Below, piece by piece: positions 43,831 to 58,268 of a stretch of 64,000 nucleotides of DNA. Both the position numbers and the translations under genes were made by a program. The stretch comes from Scylla paramamosain (Eukaryota; Arthropoda; Malacostraca; Decapoda; Portunidae), in NCBI RefSeq assembly GCF_035594125.1, contig NC_087183.1:12680868-12744867 (forward strand). Reading direction: 5' to 3'. Position 1 is the stretch's first letter. The number at the start of each line of letters is the position of its first letter. The notes under the pieces were generated by a model. That model was given only the letters and a program-made list of their open reading frames with translations. It did not search any database and was not told the DNA's origin.

Positions 43831-44299
43831 GGGTTTAAAGGGACAGCTGTGCAGACTCCCTACTCGTGACCCTGACATATATGACCCTAATAAGGCCCTG
43901 ATGCTTCGTACCTCTCCCGCACCTGGTTCCTTGATGCACACCCCCCTTCTTCCCCCTCCCTTAATAGCCACGCCCTTGCTCAAGCCCTTAAAACCAACGC
44001 CCCCTTTCCCGCCCCCTCACACACACACACACACGTACATACATACACACGCATGCCATCTCATTCCACACCTTTACTCTCACCTGATGAAACACGCCAG
44101 GAATTCAAGTAACTTTCTCTGGCGGTGAACGGAAAGGGCGCATAGACTTGTAAAGGTGATAAGTAGAGGGAGAGAGGTTTGAAATAGTGGACGGCAGGGG
44201 AAGAGAAAGGAAGGCAGGAAGGAGGGGTGGAGGGAGGAAAGGAAGGTAAAGTTGATTGGGTTTTTCTGCGTCGCAACAACTGGTTTCTGTAAAGGCGGG

Positions 44300-44500
44300 G
44301 AAGGAGGGAGGGAAGGAAGGAAGGAAGGAAGGAAGGAAGGAAGGAAGGAAGGAAAGAAGGAAGGAAGGAAAGTGGGAAGGAAGGAAACATTAATTTATTT
44401 ACGGCACCGCAAGGAAGGAATAAACAATAGAAGGAAAGAAGGAAGGAAGGGAAGAAGGAAGGGAGGAAAGAAGAAGGGAAGGGAGGAAGGAAGGACTGAC
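44300..44500 (+). repeat. (GGAA)n array and derived purine-rich sequence
   Basis: About 20 ggaa units (44303-44390) with interruptions, continuing as ggaaggaa-like DNA to about 44500. Surrounding 44.15-44.69 kb is also almost free of pyrimidine runs. Confidence 0.92.
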
Positions 44501-44689
44501 AGAATGATTGATTGGTTTTCAGCACCGCAAGGAAGCAAGGAGAAGGAGGAAAGAGGTGAAGGACAATTAAGAATTCAGAGGCACAAGAAAAGGAGGGAGG
44601 AAAGGTCGAGAAGACATGCAACGAATACGAAGAGAGAGAAAGAAGGAAAGAATAGTAAAGAACAAGAAGCAGCAAAAGGCAAGGTAACC

Positions 44690-45051
44690 AAACACGGCCT
44701 GCAGTGATTATTATTCATGTAAATATTCATCTACATTAATTAATTTATTCACGAACTCTTTCTCTCTCTCTCTCTTCCTCCCCACTCCCCACCTCCATAC
44801 ACGTGGCGAGACAAATACGGAGTGAATTATACAGAAACCATCTTATTTATATACTTCACCCTTAGTTATTTTTTTAGGCGGACTCGGGAAGATACAAAAA
44901 ATATATATACATACGTGGAGACTATAAATTTTTCACGCGGCGCACCTTGCAGTGAAGGGTGGCAGGGGAGGCAGGGGTTCGTAGGGAAGGTCAGTTTATT
45001 ACAAGGGAAGAACGAGTATACGAGGTGCTTCTTTACCCCCCCTGCCACTAA

Positions 45052-45093
<42 letters not shown>

Positions 45094-45228
45094 AGGTGTT
45101 TCTCAGTTCTTTTGTTCACGTGATGGTGGTGTGGTGGTGTCGTGGTGGTGGTGGTGGTAGTGGTGGTGTCTCGATTACATGTCTAATTTTGGTGTTGCTA
45201 TTCAAATACATGTCTTTTGTGTGTCTGT

Positions 45229-45230
<2 letters not shown>
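44690..45230. other. Non-coding spacer with short (CTA)n and (GGT)n runs
   Basis: (CTA)n at about 45054-45090 and GGT/GTG repeats at 45122-45170. No exon recognised on either strand. Confidence 0.6.
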
Positions 45231-45232
<2 letters not shown>

Positions 45233-45283
<51 letters not shown>

Positions 45284-45326
45284 TTTTCACTGGAGATCGA
45301 TCGAAAAGTATATTGTTTTTAGTGTA

Positions 45327-45396
<70 letters not shown>

Positions 45397-45500
45397 GTTG
45401 CGAGGAGGCCAGGGGGCAAGGAAGCAGGATATCCCGGTAAGGCGCTGATGAGTGAGTCTTGCCTTGTCTAATACGGAGACAAGGATATGGACACACTGCC

Positions 45501-45580
<80 letters not shown>

Positions 45581-45837
45581 TGTGTTGTGTGATGCATTTC
45601 TGACGTTTAATCCCATACCAGCCCTCCCTCTTCTCTCTCCAGCTCCTCCTCCTCCTCCTCTTCCCGCCCACCCCCAAACTATGAGTAATCAAGGTTACCG
45701 CCCTGCCAACTTCCCCCCACCACCACTCCTGGCGCCACCATCACAATCACTGCAATCTCATTCACTATCCCTCTCTGTCATCATCACCCATACCATCACC
45801 TCTGCCGCTGTAACTCTCACCCTAAATCACATTCCTC

Positions 45838-45927
<90 letters not shown>

Positions 45928-46044
45928 GAAGTTTCTTTTGCAATCTCTGGCAGTCTAGACGTGTAGACAATGATGCTTTTTCTAGGTCAACATACGTATA
46001 CCTTAGCCTTGCTCTGTTGTGTCATAGTAATACTGTCACTCTTA

Positions 46045-46106
<62 letters not shown>

Positions 46107-46201
46107 GACTAAAGAGATCTAGTGCTACTTTATATTTACATGACACGACACTGCATTCCACCACGCCTACTCTTAATACACTTAATAAAACATTTCACAC
46201 G

Positions 46202-46277
<76 letters not shown>
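45233..46277 (+). repeat. (TC)n microsatellite cluster with (CTA)n
   Basis: Arrays at 45233-45280, 45330-45393, 45505-45568, 45846-45925 and 46203-46276 (all TC) and 46046-46106 (CTA). Short unique spacers separate them; a small ordinary stretch at 45600-45840 shows no conserved coding signal. Confidence 0.93.
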
Positions 46278-46292
<15 letters not shown>

Positions 46293-46377
46293 ATCTACGT
46301 TTCCTGGGCTTAGTTACAGAACTTGATAGCTGGGATAAACTGTTTATAATTTCAACATATATTCCCAGACTATCTTT

Positions 46378-46380
<3 letters not shown>

Positions 46381-46419
<39 letters not shown>

Positions 46420-46620
46420 CCCACAGTCTTCTTGTCTTACACCCGCTCAGCTCCCAACTCCACACACACCCATCCACCCAGCCACTTCCCCCAACACCCA
46501 CCAACCCACCCACTTATCCACCTGCTCCACTCTTTAGCATTTCTGGGTGTGGCCCCCTCCCACCCCAACTCTCTCCTCTCCCCTCCCTTATGCGTCACCC
46601 TCACCACTATTCATTACTCC
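46381..46620 (+). repeat. (TG)n followed by a C-rich stretch
   Basis: (TG)n at 46381-46413, then CCACCC-rich DNA with many degenerate cacccacc repeats to about 46600. No exon recognised. Confidence 0.7.
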
Positions 46621-46667
46621 AAATTAAAGCAGCTGTGAGAGGGGAAATGAGGGCAGGTATGAAAGGG

Positions 46668-46670
<3 letters not shown>

Positions 46671-46747
<77 letters not shown>
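46671..46747 (+). repeat. (GA)n microsatellite
   Basis: About 38 uninterrupted GA units. Confidence 0.95.
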
Positions 46748-46754
<7 letters not shown>

Positions 46755-46839
46755 TAATTATAGGCAATTATACAAGGGGGCACAGTTATAGATGTGCATG
46801 AGGGGAAGGGGACAAACCTGTATACATATATAAGTCATG

Positions 46840-47300
46840 AACATGTATGGGGAAGGTTATGAACAGGTCAAGGACAGGCAGGTAGGTGTGGATAGAAATC
46901 ACGGACAGGTGTGTACAAACTAGACATCACGAACGGTACAGAAATCTCCGACTTGTTTGCAAACGTGACATGCATAAGCAGAAATCACGAACAAAAATCA
47001 CGGACAGGTAAAATTCAAGGACAGGTGTGCATAGAAACCACGAACATGAGTGTAGAGAGCACGAACAGGTAAAAAAAAATACGAGCAACTTTATAAACGT
47101 GACTAGTACAAGCATAACTCACGAACAACAATCACGGACAGGTAAATGATTCAAGGACAGGAGTGTGTGAGGTCAAGAACAGGTGTGCAGAGATCACGAA
47201 CAGGCATATAAACGTGACTGACGTAAGCATAACTCACGAACAACAATCACGGACAGGTAAAGGATTCAAGGACAGGTGTGTGGGGTCAAGGACAGGTGCA
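46840..47300 (+). repeat. Minisatellite built from cacgaacagg/cacggacagg motifs
   Basis: Short variants of tcacgaacaggt and tcaaggacaggt recur throughout. A longer unit (aaacgtgact, aagcataactcacgaacaac, aatcacggacaggtaaa.gat, tcaaggacagg) starts near 46961 (variant), 47095 and 47212, giving a higher-order period of about 118-133 bp. Confidence 0.85.
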
Positions 47301-47746
47301 TTGGAGGTAAAGGGGTTGGGGTAGGGAGTGGGGAGTGTGTTAGTGGGTCGTGGTCACGCACATGTTGACTGCCTGAAGACTGACAACCTCACAACCTCTC
47401 AACCTTGAGGCAAAAACTCACTTCACCTGTCTGCCTGCTAATTAGAGAGACGAGTGCTACCTGAGGCGACTGTACGAGTGTGTGTGAGTGAATAAATAAA
47501 TGCATGTGGGAATGAGTGAAAAAAACAAAAAAAAAATTGGAAATGCAGGTGAGTAGGTGAGGATAAGAAGCGAGTGAGTGAAAAAAAAGTAAGCATTATT
47601 GAAAAAAAGTGAAAATTATGAAAAAAATGAATACGTGAGTGAAAATCCAGTGAAACAATGAGTGGAAAAGTGAGCGAATGAGTAAAAAAAAGTAATTTAA
47701 TGAGTGAATGTGTGTGTGAGTGAATAACGGAAGAAGGAAGGCCACA

Positions 47747-47750
<4 letters not shown>
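47301..47750. other. Non-coding spacer rich in gtgagtga repeats
   Basis: Many gagtgaa/aaaaa motifs between 47480 and 47720, resembling a decayed tetranucleotide (GTGA)n repeat. No exon recognised. Confidence 0.6.

Positions 47751-47831
<81 letters not shown>
47751..47831 (+). repeat. (GA)n microsatellite
   Basis: About 40 uninterrupted GA units. Confidence 0.95.
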
Positions 47832-47837
<6 letters not shown>

Positions 47838-48059
47838 GTACATTAAAAAAAAGACATGGAACGGAGGGAGGCGAACAAAAGGAAGGGAAAGGTGAAAGTA
47901 AACAAAAATGCGGGTGAATGGAGAGGAATGAAGAAATGAAAGGAGGAAGAGAAGCAGGGAGGAAGACACACGATGGGTCAGAAGTACGTATAAGGGACGC
48001 AGTGAGAAAGGATGAGTAAAAGTATAAGCAATATGTGAAAGTAAAGTAGCGGGGAACAG

Positions 48060-48207
<148 letters not shown>

Positions 48208-48297
48208 ATTTCCTGTGGACTTCTGCGTGATAATCGAGAACTTCCTGCACTAATAATGCTAACAACTAACAAATGACAACATATTGCAAGATACAGA

Positions 48298-48415
48298 ACA
48301 ACAACAACAATAATAATAATAATAATAACAACGACAGGACTAACAATAGGAGTGAAGTGTTTGTAATGTTGTTTGTAATAGTTCTTATTTTTAGCAGTAG
48401 TAGTAGTAGTAGTAC

Positions 48416-48458
<43 letters not shown>

Positions 48459-48782
48459 TGTTGTTGTTGTTGTTGTATTGGTATTAGTTCAAGTTTATGA
48501 CAAAGTAAAGATTTAAAAAAAAAGTTTATTTGTTTGATCAAAAAAGGTGGGGGGAAAAAAAGAGAGAGAGAAAGAAACGAGAAAAAAAGTGTCCTTGTAG
48601 TGATGCTATTTTTGTTGTGTAGTAGTAGTAGTAGTAGTAGTGGTAGTAGTAGTAGTAGTAGTAGTGAAGAAAAAAATAAATCCAATCATCTTCATAAAAA
48701 GAAAAAGAAAAAAACACAAACAAAAACATAATTAATAACAATCCCAATAAAAAAATACGAAGAAAACAACAACAGCAACAGC

Positions 48783-48836
<54 letters not shown>

Positions 48837-48840
48837 ACCA
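48298..48840 (+). repeat. Trinucleotide cluster: (CAA/TAA)n, (TAG)n, (TTG)n, (CAA)n
   Basis: (CAA)/(TAA) at 48298-48330, (TAG)n at 48394-48458 passing straight into (TTG)n to about 48475, (TAG)n again near 48620-48665, and (CAA)n at 48775-48834. Confidence 0.93.
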
Positions 48841-49032
48841 CAACTAATACCACCACAGCTCATTTCCAAATATCTTCTGGCTTCGTCCCCTTTCCCCCCT
48901 GCCGCCCCTCCCCCCTCTCTTTGAAGAACACCGGCACGTCCCTCACGCACGCCTTCCCTCCCCTTAGGTGCTTCCCTTAGGGCGTCATTTCCCCAGGTAT
49001 CAGGCGCGAAGGGACACGGGTGAGGTACCGCA

Positions 49033-49102
49033 GAGGAGGAGGAGGAGGAGGAGGAGGAGGAGGAGGAGGAGGAGGAGGAGGAGGAGGAGGAGGAGGAGGA
49101 GG
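49033..49102 (+). repeat. (GGA)n microsatellite
   Basis: About 23 GGA units, with purine-rich flanks to about 49560. Confidence 0.95.
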
Positions 49103-49575
49103 AAGGGTGGAGTTGGGATGGGCTGCAGACGGAGGGAGAGGAAAGGCGTTGGAGATGAAAATTTTAGGGAATGGAAGGGTGGTAAGGAGGGTGAAGGAGG
49201 GGAAGTGGAAATGGTAGAGGAGGCTGTGGAAGAAAGGAAAGGCTGAAGGGAGGGACGGTGGAAGGGAATGGAAGGGAGAATGAAGAGTGGAAGGTGAAAA
49301 CTGTGAAGGAAGGTGATACAGAAAAAAAAAAAAAAAGGAAAGGAAAGGAGGACTGAATACAAAAACTAAAGGGCAGAGGTTGACTTGGAGTAAAAGGAAG
49401 GAAAGAAGGAATGAAGAGAAGGAATGACAGAAAGAAGTATATGAAAAAAATAAATAAATAAAAGGAGGGGACGGGAGAAGGGAATAAACATAACAGATCT
49501 GAAATAAAGAAATAAAAATATGGAGGAAAGGAAGAAAGAAGAAGGGTGGAAGAGCGGCAGTACAAAACAAATGAC

Positions 49576-49725
49576 GGAGGAGGAGGAGGAGGAGGAGGAG
49601 GAGGAGGAGGAGGAGGAGGAAGAGGAGGAGGAGGAAGGGGGTAGGGACTTCCTAAGGGTTCTGAAACGCATCACCTGTAACCTAACTCTGTCTGATGGGA
49701 GGATGAAGCCTGTATGTGTATGTTT

Positions 49726-49801
<76 letters not shown>
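49576..49801 (+). repeat. (GGA)n then (TC)n arrays
   Basis: (GGA)n at 49576-49636 and (TC)n at 49728-49801; a purine array and a pyrimidine array are only 90 bp apart. Confidence 0.94.
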
Positions 49802-49804
<3 letters not shown>

Positions 49805-49904
49805 CTGTCCCTGCCTACCTAGCAACCTATATCTCTCCTCTCTCTCCCTGTTCCTTTCTTTTCAATATTCAAGCATTGTCTAGCACTTCCTCCCATCCCC
49901 CCAT

Positions 49905-49935
<31 letters not shown>

Positions 49936-50080
49936 GACACGCGACACCCTCACCACCAGGCGTGTGTGACATCACCAAGTTGCAGAATATGAAGGAAGTT
50001 GCGGGTTGATCTCTTGCATGAAATCAAGGGAGCAAAAAAACCGTAAGATTATGTACCCAGAAAACCGGACGACGACGAAC

Positions 50081-50317
50081 AGGAGGAGGAGGAGGAGGAG
50101 GAGGAGGAGGAGGAGGAGGAAGAGGAGGGAGTGGCAAATATTTGATGTTAAAGCAGGAAAAATGAGAGAGAAAAAGGTGGGTGATAATATTTAATAAGTT
50201 GGAAAAAGGAGAGAAGGGAGGAGAAGGAGGGGGAGGGAAAGGAGAGGGGAGAGGAGAGGAGGAGAGAAAAGAGGGAGAGGAGGAAGAGGAAGGAGGGTGT
50301 GGTGAATGATGGTACGT

Positions 50318-50345
<28 letters not shown>
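50081..50345 (+). repeat. (GGA)n, purine-rich spacer and poly(A)
   Basis: (GGA)n at 50081-50128, G/A-only sequence to about 50300, poly(A) at 50318-50345. Confidence 0.9.
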
Positions 50346-50348
<3 letters not shown>

Positions 50349-50492
50349 TAATACTATTTAATAACCTGGAAGGAATGTGGAAAATGGGAATAAATGAGAA
50401 GGAAAATGAAGAGGAGAAAGAGGATGAGAAGCCAAAGGAAGAATATAAATGATGATAAATGAATAAACTTATAAATAATTATCTAGAAAGGG

Positions 50493-52567
<2,075 letters not shown>

Positions 52568-52639
52568 CTGAAAGTAAAAGGCATCTGCAGTCCCTAGCAC
52601 TTGCCCAGCTGCCCAGGTGAGTTAATTATCTACCTGTGA

Positions 52640-53115
52640 ACCTTCACCACCACCACCACCACCACCACCACCACCACCACCACCACCACCACTACTGTTA
52701 CTACTACTGTTCACTTTTTTTTTTACATCAAGAATATAATTACAACCAAAATTAAAAGAAAGGAGGAGGAGGAGGAGGAGGAGGAGGAGGAGGAGGAGGA
52801 GGAGGAGGAGGAGGAGGAGGAGGAGGAGGAGGAGGAGGAGGAGGAAGAGGAGGAGGAAAAGGAGGAGAAAAAAACGAAGATAGGAGGAAGAAGGAAGAAG
52901 GAAGATTATGATAATGATGGGGATGAGGATAATGCTAACTTAAGACGAAGAAAACGAAGAAAACAAAGACGAAAAGAACACCACCACCACCACCACCACC
53001 ATCACCACCAACAACAACAACAACAATCACCACCAGCATCAATCATCACCACTACTACTATTAATAATACAATCCCCACCACCACCACCACCACCACCAC
53101 CACCACCACACTCTC
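52640..53115 (+). repeat. (CCA)n and (GGA)n arrays
   Basis: (CCA)n at 52647-52692, (GGA)n at 52763-52843, (CCA)n near 52980-53005 with CAA units, and (CCA)n at 53073-53107. Confidence 0.94.
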
Positions 53116-53936
53116 CCATCCATGCCGCCACAGAGACCTTCAGTAACACCAAGTAATTCCCGCCACCGCAAAACCACAAGCTGTTATCGCTATTACTTAA
53201 ACAATACTGATGATGCAATATTCACAAACCCGTTCTGCCACTATCATCATCACTGCCACTGTCAATACTAGTTAATTTCACTTAGTACCGCTGCTACTTT
53301 TACTAAACAGAGATATGGACTTCAAACGCTAACCAAACGTATTATGTGGGATTTAACCCTTTCACTGCGACATGAAGCAATTAGTAGCATCAGAAGCAGT
53401 GTGTGAAGTCTTTATAAGCATCTACAAGAAAGTTAGTGATGAAAAAGAATACATTTTGCAATTTCTTCCCAGTTCAAAGATTGGATGTGGCTGTAGAACG
53501 AGTAAAGATGGTAATTACGGAAAGGTGTACCAAGTGGCAGTCAAAGGATTGAAGTATATATTTTTTAAACATGTTTGGGATTTTATTATGCATATCTTTA
53601 AAAGCTTCAGTTATTACTAGTTAGATTGTCATGTTTTTTTTTTTTTTTTTTTTTTTATGTAAGCGGGACACTGAAGTACAATCCTTTCCAAACTATAATT
53701 AGAATCACGAAAACACTTTGGACTCTCATTAGGCTTATTTTCAAAGGCCACAGGGATGATTAGAGACGTTCTCACAATCTCTTAATGATGCAGAAGTCTT
53801 GTTAAACTAATACTACAACAACGAAAAAAAATAAATAAATAAAAAAAAATCCTTGAAAACCACAAACCACTACAATCTGCCGGAATTAATAGAGATGAGG
53901 CGACCAAACGTTTGATAATGCGGTTATAATTGATAG
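53116..53936. other. Unique spacer, no supported gene
   Basis: The ORF at 53372-53620 (82 codons) has no recognised domain. A T run at 53634-53656. The ttaaccctttcactgcga at 53353 resembles a piggyBac-type end (TTAA then CCC) but no partner end was found. Confidence 0.5.
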
Positions 53937-53967
53937 TTAGGTTAGGTTAGGTTAGGTTAGGTTAAGT
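53937..53967 (+). repeat. Short interstitial (GGTTA)n, telomere-like
   Basis: Five near-perfect GGTTA units in a row, ending in a variant. TTAGG is the canonical telomere repeat of most arthropods. It directly precedes the degenerate satellite. Confidence 0.8.
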
Positions 53968-54059
53968 AGTCTGAAGCTGAGATATAGAGAGGAGACGTGA
54001 TGCTGGTGGTGAAGGTGAAAGGGTTGCCGAGAAAGCCGTCTAGACATAGCAGGGCATGG

Positions 54060-55360
54060 GAGACTTAAAGAGGAAAGGGAAGGTGAGAGTACAAGTATGT
54101 TAATCTAGCTGGGGAATAAAAAAAAAATAGAAAAGTAATAGGAAAAATAAAATAAAGTAACGTGTTGATAGTATTTTCTTAAGACTTAGAGGGAAGAGAA
54201 GGCTGAAGTACAAGTGTGTTAATCTATCTAGGAGGAAAAAATAATGGAAAAGTAATAGAAAAAAAGTAACGTGCTTATATTTTTTTTCTTAAGACTTAGA
54301 GGGAAGTGTGTTAATCTCGCTAGGAGGGGAAAAAAAAATAAATAAATAAATAAATAAAATTAATAGATAAAATAAAAATGATGTGTGCGCAGTTTCGCAA
54401 GGCAGAGGAAAGTGAAGGTGAGCGTACAAGTGACTTAATCTAGCCGGAGAAAGATAATAACAAATAAAATAAAATAAAAACACGTGTTAGTATTTATCCG
54501 ATGAAAATTTATATGTTAATCTCGTTGGGGAGGAATAAATAATAGACAAAATAAAATAAAAATAACGCATTGATAGTCCCTTGAGGGTTAGAGGAAAGGC
54601 TGAAATAAATGTGTTATTCTAGCGAGGGCGGAAAAAAAAAACATGAACAAAGTAGATAATGTAATGTCATGATAGTACTTCAAGACTTAGAGGAAAAAGG
54701 CAATGCAGAAAACTATGTTACTCTCGCTTGGAATTGGAGAGAACGAGAGAAATGCTAATAACGCTGGAAAAAAGGGAAAAAATTACAAGTGTTGACATTT
54801 CTTCCAGCCTTAGAGGAAACAGAAGGGTGAATGCTGTTAATCTGGCTGGAAAATGAAAGGAAAAAAAAATACTCTTGTTGACATTTTTCCAGACTTGAGA
54901 GAAGAAGTTGAATGTTGTGTTATTCTGGCTATGAAATTAAAATAGGTGATAATAAATAAAATAATGAGTCATGTTGACATATTTTCCTAGATACTGTTAT
55001 TCTCGCTGGGGAATAAAAAAAAAGAAACACAATGAAAAATAAAATAATGACATGTTAGCTCTCTTTTTTTCAGACTTAAGAAGAAAGAGAATACTAGATA
55101 CTGTTATTCTCCCTGGGAAATTAAAATAAAAAAAACACTAATAAATAAAATAATCACTCATGTTGACATCTTTTTTTTTTTTTAAGAGATTTAGACGAAA
55201 GAAAAAGATGAATGGTGATATTCTCGCTGGGAAAATAAACATAACAATAATAAATAAACAAAATCACTCCTGTTGACATTTTTTTTTTGAGATTTAAAGG
55301 AAAGAAAAGATCTTATTCTCTCTGGGAAATAAACATAATAAACATAATAATAACAATAAC

Positions 55361-55398
<38 letters not shown>

Positions 55399-55475
55399 GT
55401 GAACATTTTTCTCAAGATTATGAGGAAAGAAAAGGTTCAATGAAGTGTTAATCCGGCTATAATGAAAATAATAAC

Positions 55476-55547
<72 letters not shown>

Positions 55548-55570
55548 AAATAAAATCACTAATTGACATT
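54060..55570 (+). repeat. Old degenerate satellite, about 14 units of about 104 bp
   Basis: A core close to gttaatctcgctggg recurs near 54099, 54219, 54310, 54436, 54512, 54613, 54718, 54836, 54918, 54995, 55100, 55218, 55312 and 55448. Each core is followed by an aaataaaataa-type A-rich run, then tgttgacatttttt, then a gacttagaggaaagaaaagg variant. Later units contain secondary (TAA)n and (CAA)n expansions (55360-55395, 55480-55550). Spacing varies from about 75 to 136 bp, so the array is ancient. Confidence 0.85.
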
Positions 55571-55587
55571 TTTTTCTCACACGAATA

Positions 55588-55635
55588 GTGACCACCACCA
55601 CCACCACCACCACCACCACCACCACCACCACCACC
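55588..55635 (+). repeat. (CCA)n microsatellite
   Basis: About 15 CCA units directly beyond the satellite. Confidence 0.93.
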
Positions 55636-55729
55636 CGCTCATCACCAGCACTACCTGATCACCATCACCACACTTACTCAACACACCATTATTGGACCGT
55701 CACCATTTTAGGAAGTGGTTTGCTGACTG

Positions 55730-55993
55730 GAACTATTACCCACTCCCTCTCTTCCACCTTTTGTCTCTCTCTTCCCCTTCCTCCTCCTCCTCCTCTTCCT
55801 CCCATTCCATGTAAGGTAAGACTGCCTCTTTCAAGTTTTTTTTTTTTTTCCAGGAAGTATCCTATCCCCCCACTTATTTTCCTCCCCCCTTCCATAAATT
55901 ATAATCTTCTTCCTTCTTCCTGCATTTTTTTTTCATTTTCATTCTTCTCTCCTTAATTTTTCATACTTTTTTTTTTTTACGTATTTCATCATC

Positions 55994-56051
<58 letters not shown>

Positions 56052-56706
56052 ACACAAGTTTATTTTCTCATTTCTTTCCTGTCTTAATCTCTTCCTACAT
56101 AATTAACTTTTTTTTTATCTATCTTTCTTATTTCCCTCTTTTTATCCATTTATACATATTCATCCTTCTTCCTACCTCCCATTTCCTCTTTTCTTTTGTT
56201 TTCTTGATATATATATTTTTTTCCACCTCTACTCGTCTCCATTTTTTTCCTCTCCCTTCTTCCTTCATCTTTCCTTTTTTTCCTCCTCATTTTCCTCCTG
56301 ATCTCTCATTAATATTCCCTTCCTCCTCCCTTCAACTTCTCCACTTTACTTACACTTAATCTCTTTTTCATCCTTACCTCTCCACTTTTCTCTCTTTCTT
56401 TCCTCTTCTTTCCACCTCCTCCACTTTGCCTTTAGTGTTTTTTTTTCCTCCTTCCATTTCACATTCGTTTTACCCTTTCACCTTTTCCTCCTTTCCTCCC
56501 TCCCTTCCCTCGGTTTTCCTATCTCACCTTCCCCTTTCACCTTTTCCTCCACCTTTCCACCTCCTCCTCTTCCACTTCTTACCCACTGGAGGAGAACAGT
56601 TGGAGGAAAAAAATCACACAAAAGTTGAATAAATGTGAAGCGAATCTAATTGGCCATAAAATAATAGTAAAATTAAACTCATTGAGAAAAAAAGTATGAG
56701 TCAGCC

Positions 56707-56772
<66 letters not shown>

Positions 56773-57427
56773 AACGATGAATAATGAAACAAAGAAGTCA
56801 TGATGATTAAATGAATATAAATGTAAGCAAGTTTCTTCAGCTATAAAGAGATTAAGACTAAGATGGCGATAGGAGGAGGAGGAGGAGGAGGAGGAGGAGG
56901 AGGAGGAGGAGGAGGGCGAAGTAATGTCCACTCACTGTACTCCTTCGTTCTTCCTCTCTCTCTCCTCTCTCCTCCTTCCCTCTCACTTCTGCACCTTTCA
57001 TCTATCTTCTCTCCCCTCCCCCTCTTCTTCCCTTTCATTCCTTTCTCTTCTATTTCATTCCCAGCATCCCTCTCTCCTTTCCTCCCTCTCCTTTTCCTCC
57101 TCTTCATCCATTTACCCTCAGTGTCCCTCCTCTTCTCCCTTTTATCTTTATATCCTTCTCTGTTCTCTCCTTATTCCTCCAGCATCTTCTCTTTCTCTCC
57201 ATTTCTATCTCTTCCCTTTTCATACTACCAACATTCATCTCTCCCCTCTTACCTCTCGCCCTCTCTTCTCCTCCTCCTCATACCCATTCCTCTTTTCTCC
57301 TCCTCCTCCTTATGTATCTCCTCCCCTTCTCGTTCCTTCCCCACACTCAATACTCTCCCTTACACCTTAACCATCTCCTCCCCTTCTCTTTCAGTTCCCC
57401 AGGTCCTCCTCCCCTTCTATTCTTCCC

Positions 57428-57487
<60 letters not shown>

Positions 57488-57490
57488 CAT
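55730..57490 (+). repeat. Polypyrimidine domain with (TC)n and a (GGA)n island
   Basis: C/T-rich throughout, with (TC)n at 55999-56050, 56709-56769 and 57431-57485. The exception is a purine (GGA)n at 56872-56913 within a mixed stretch at 56580-56930. S/F/L-rich ORFs on + are composition artefacts. Confidence 0.88.
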
Positions 57491-57890
57491 GACTCAGCCA
57501 CGTTATTACACAAAAATAAGACAACTTGGCAAGAAATGTTACTCGTTCATCTATAATGATGCTGCGATACGTGTGAGTGTTCCAATATGGCCACCGTGCT
57601 ACTTCAGGCCCACCATATTGCTGCTCTTTATCACTTAACGGGCGGAAGGGGAAGTGAGGTGGTGGATGCGAGGGGATGGTGGGAGTGAGGGAGGGAAGGT
57701 GAAACTGTGCAATGGAAGGAAACGAATGGAAAGGAAAAGAGGTGAAAGTTTTAGATATAATTGCATTTTCGCCGGTCATGTTTTGTCGTTTTATTCTGTC
57801 TTCGTTCGTCTTCCGTGCAGAACAATTGGTCCGAGGCGTAACGGCGTCACCAGCAGGTAGATCAGCCAGGTAGGTGCGTCAGGTGAGGTT
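57486..57890. other. Non-repetitive, CpG-containing spacer
   Basis: One of the few ordinary-complexity stretches in the right third, with several CG dinucleotides. Short ORFs on both strands have no recognised domain. It could hold an untranslated exon, but I cannot show that. Confidence 0.4.
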
Positions 57891-58015
57891 AGGTTAGCTC
57901 AGGTGTGGGACTGGGAGGAAGCAGTGTTGGTTGGAAATTAGGTTGGGTTAGGTTAGACTGGTGAAGGTGAGGTAAGGTTAATTAACAGGTTAAGGTAAGT
58001 TAGGTTAGGTTAGAT
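57885..58015 (+). repeat. Degenerate TTAGG-like tracts
   Basis: Repeated ggttaggtta and gttaggttag motifs interspersed with ggtaaggtt variants. Confidence 0.65.
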
Positions 58016-58109
58016 GATAAAGCAGATTAAGTTAAGAGAAGTTAATTAGGATAGATTGGTAAGTACATACATGGGATAATTTAAAGTAAGATAAAGTAAG
58101 GTACATTAG

Positions 58110-58163
<54 letters not shown>

Positions 58164-58217
58164 GTTCATGATAAACTTTAAAATATACCCAAATATTTTT
58201 TGTATTTCCGATGATAA

Positions 58218-58267
<50 letters not shown>

Positions 58268-58268
58268 G
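58110..58268 (+). repeat. (CA)n and (TTA)n arrays
   Basis: (CA)n at 58112-58160 and (ATT)n at 58222-58267, running into (TAG)n. Confidence 0.93.

Noticed and set aside
44061..44675. 204-codon minus-strand ORF
   Set aside because: Made of polypurine (GGAA)n DNA read on the opposite strand (Phe/Leu/Pro/Ser-rich), with no domain or splice context.
53353..53370. TTAACCCTTT motif as a piggyBac-type transposon end (also near 23285)
   Set aside because: Only one end seen at each place; no matching inverted end with TTAA at a sensible distance.
53372..53620. 82-codon ORF in unique sequence
   Set aside because: Ordinary amino-acid composition, but no recognised family, no strong start context and no flanking splice sites; length is expected by chance.
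56863..57492. 209-codon plus-strand ORF
   Set aside because: Low-complexity Ser/Leu/Pro/Phe from a polypyrimidine domain; open by composition.
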